Below are positions 6,239 through 6,975 of a stretch of 6,975 nucleotides of DNA, piece after piece. The notes beneath the pieces are model-generated. The model was given only the letters and a program-made list of their open reading frames with translations, ran no database searches and was not told the origin of the DNA. The first letter of the stretch is position 1. Each line of letters starts with the position of its first letter. Origin of the DNA: Maricaulis sp. (GTDB lineage Bacteria > Pseudomonadota > Alphaproteobacteria > Caulobacterales > Maricaulaceae); assembly GCA_002694345.1 (NCBI GenBank), contig NZLV01000081.1:1-6975 (forward strand), given 5' to 3'. A program made the position numbers and the translations under genes.

Positions 6239-6975
6239 ATGACCGCCTCGTATCGCGCCCCGGTTCGTGACCAGCGTTTCGTGCTGCACGACGTGCTCAA
6301 CATCACCCAGTATTCCAATCTGCCCGGCTTTGCCGATGCTGATGCGGACACGATCGACGCCATTCTCGATGAAGGCGCGAAATTCTGTGAAGGCGTGCTC
6401 GCCCCGCTGTCCAAGGTTGGCGATGTGGAAGGCTGCGTGCGCGACGAGGATGGCAATGTGAAGACCCCGACGGGCTTCAAGGATGCCTTCCACCAGATGT
6501 CCGAAGCCGGCTGGACGGCGCTGTCCTCCGACCCGACCTATGGCGGTCAGGGCCTGCCGCACGTGCTGAACCTGGCCTTCAATGAAATGGTCTCCGCCTC
6601 CAACATGGCGTTCGGCATGTATCCGGGCCTGACGCTGGGGGCCGCTGCCGCCCTTCACACGGGCGGTTCGGATGAGCAGAAAGAGCTCTACCTGCCCAAG
6701 ATGATCTCCTGCCAGTGGGGCGGGACGATGAATCTGACCGAGCCGCATTGCGGCACCGATCTGGGTCTGCTGCGTACCAAGGCCGTGCCGCAAGCGGACG
6801 GGTCCTACAAGATCACCGGCCAGAAGATCTGGATCTCCTCGGGCGAGCACGACATGGCGGAGAATATCGTCCACCTCGTCCTGGCCCGTATCGAAGGCGC
6901 ACCGGAAGGCGTGAAGGGCATCTCCCTGTTCGTGGTGCCGAAATTCATCCCCGATGCCGACGGCAATCCGGGCGA
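6239..6975 (+). CDS. Acyl-CoA dehydrogenase, large DmdC/FadE type, C-terminus cut by window edge
   Basis: The 245 visible codons encode the N-terminal part of an FAD-dependent acyl-CoA dehydrogenase, which introduces a trans-2 double bond into acyl-CoA thioesters in beta-oxidation. The first residues (SYRAPVRDQRFVLHDVLNI, 4-22) match the short N-terminal domain of the large subfamily of about 590-600 residues. That subfamily includes 3-methylthiopropanoyl-CoA dehydrogenase (DmdC) and many bacterial FadE-like enzymes. A helical domain follows, then the flavin/substrate-contacting signature NLTEPHCGTDLG (T167, E168, P169) and GQKIWISSGEHD (about 194-205). The catalytic glutamate and C-terminal domain lie beyond the edge, so substrate and completeness cannot be judged. 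Start and ribosome-binding site are unambiguous. It probably forms an operon with the MerR gene; in related bacteria thiolase and FadB-type genes often follow. DmdC activity itself is not implied. Confidence 0.93.
   Translation, partial: MTASYRAPVRDQRFVLHDVLNITQYSNLPGFADADADTIDAILDEGAKFCEGVLAPLSKVGDVEGCVRDEDGNVKTPTGFKDAFHQMSEAGWTALSSDPTYGGQGLPHVLNLAFNEMVSASNMAFGMYPGLTLGAAAALHTGGSDEQKELYLPKMISCQWGGTMNLTEPHCGTDLGLLRTKAVPQADGSYKITGQKIWISSGEHDMAENIVHLVLARIEGAPEGVKGISLFVVPKFIPDADGNPG

Noticed and set aside
5692..6874. Minus-strand open frames opposite the MerR and acyl-CoA dehydrogenase genes
   Set aside because: They overlap two confidently recognised plus-strand genes and show no recognisable motifs.
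1..6975. tRNA, rRNA, CRISPR array, insertion sequence or attachment site
   Set aside because: Coding sequence fills nearly all the window; the gaps of 189, 120 and 55 bp hold no cloverleaf, regularly spaced repeats or terminal inverted repeats.

Overview
The window is GC-rich, densely coding DNA. Its gene content and promoter motifs suggest an alphaproteobacterium of the Caulobacterales type, probably a Hyphomonadaceae/Maricaulis-like organism. Three things point there: a PodJ-like polarity scaffold (conserved N-terminus, long coiled coil, one membrane span, Sel1 repeats, peptidoglycan-binding tail), a perfect CtrA-type box upstream of it, and a cluster of GANTC (CcrM-type) sites in the same gap. 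This placement is by recognition only; no database search was possible.

Layout, left to right. Positions 3-515 (minus) hold the N-terminal part of a TauE/SafE-family membrane permease that runs off the left edge. Seven bases upstream of it ends the large podJ-like gene (523-3771, minus). A 189-bp gap (3772-3960) follows. It is rich in TTAA/TTAACC motifs and GANTC sites and looks like a cell-cycle-controlled promoter. Next comes an unrecognised exported protein (3961-5577, minus). A divergent 120-bp gap (5578-5697) carries a 15-bp palindrome and a tandem TTGACG repeat. From it a MerR-family regulator (5698-6183, plus) reads rightwards, followed after 55 bp by the N-terminal 245 codons of a DmdC/FadE-type acyl-CoA dehydrogenase that runs off the right edge.

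Functionally there are two blocks. The left block (exported protein, PodJ homologue, permease) reads leftwards. Its centre is PodJ, a polar organiser that spans the inner membrane in Caulobacter crescentus; the intergenic motifs suggest control by CtrA and DNA methylation. The right block is a regulator plus fatty-acyl or thioester-CoA catabolism unit, where the MerR protein probably controls the dehydrogenase and any genes beyond the edge. I saw no RNA genes, CRISPR arrays, mobile elements or clear intrinsic terminators. I found no wholly new system. The most rewarding parts are the podJ control region and the unrecognised exported protein next to it.
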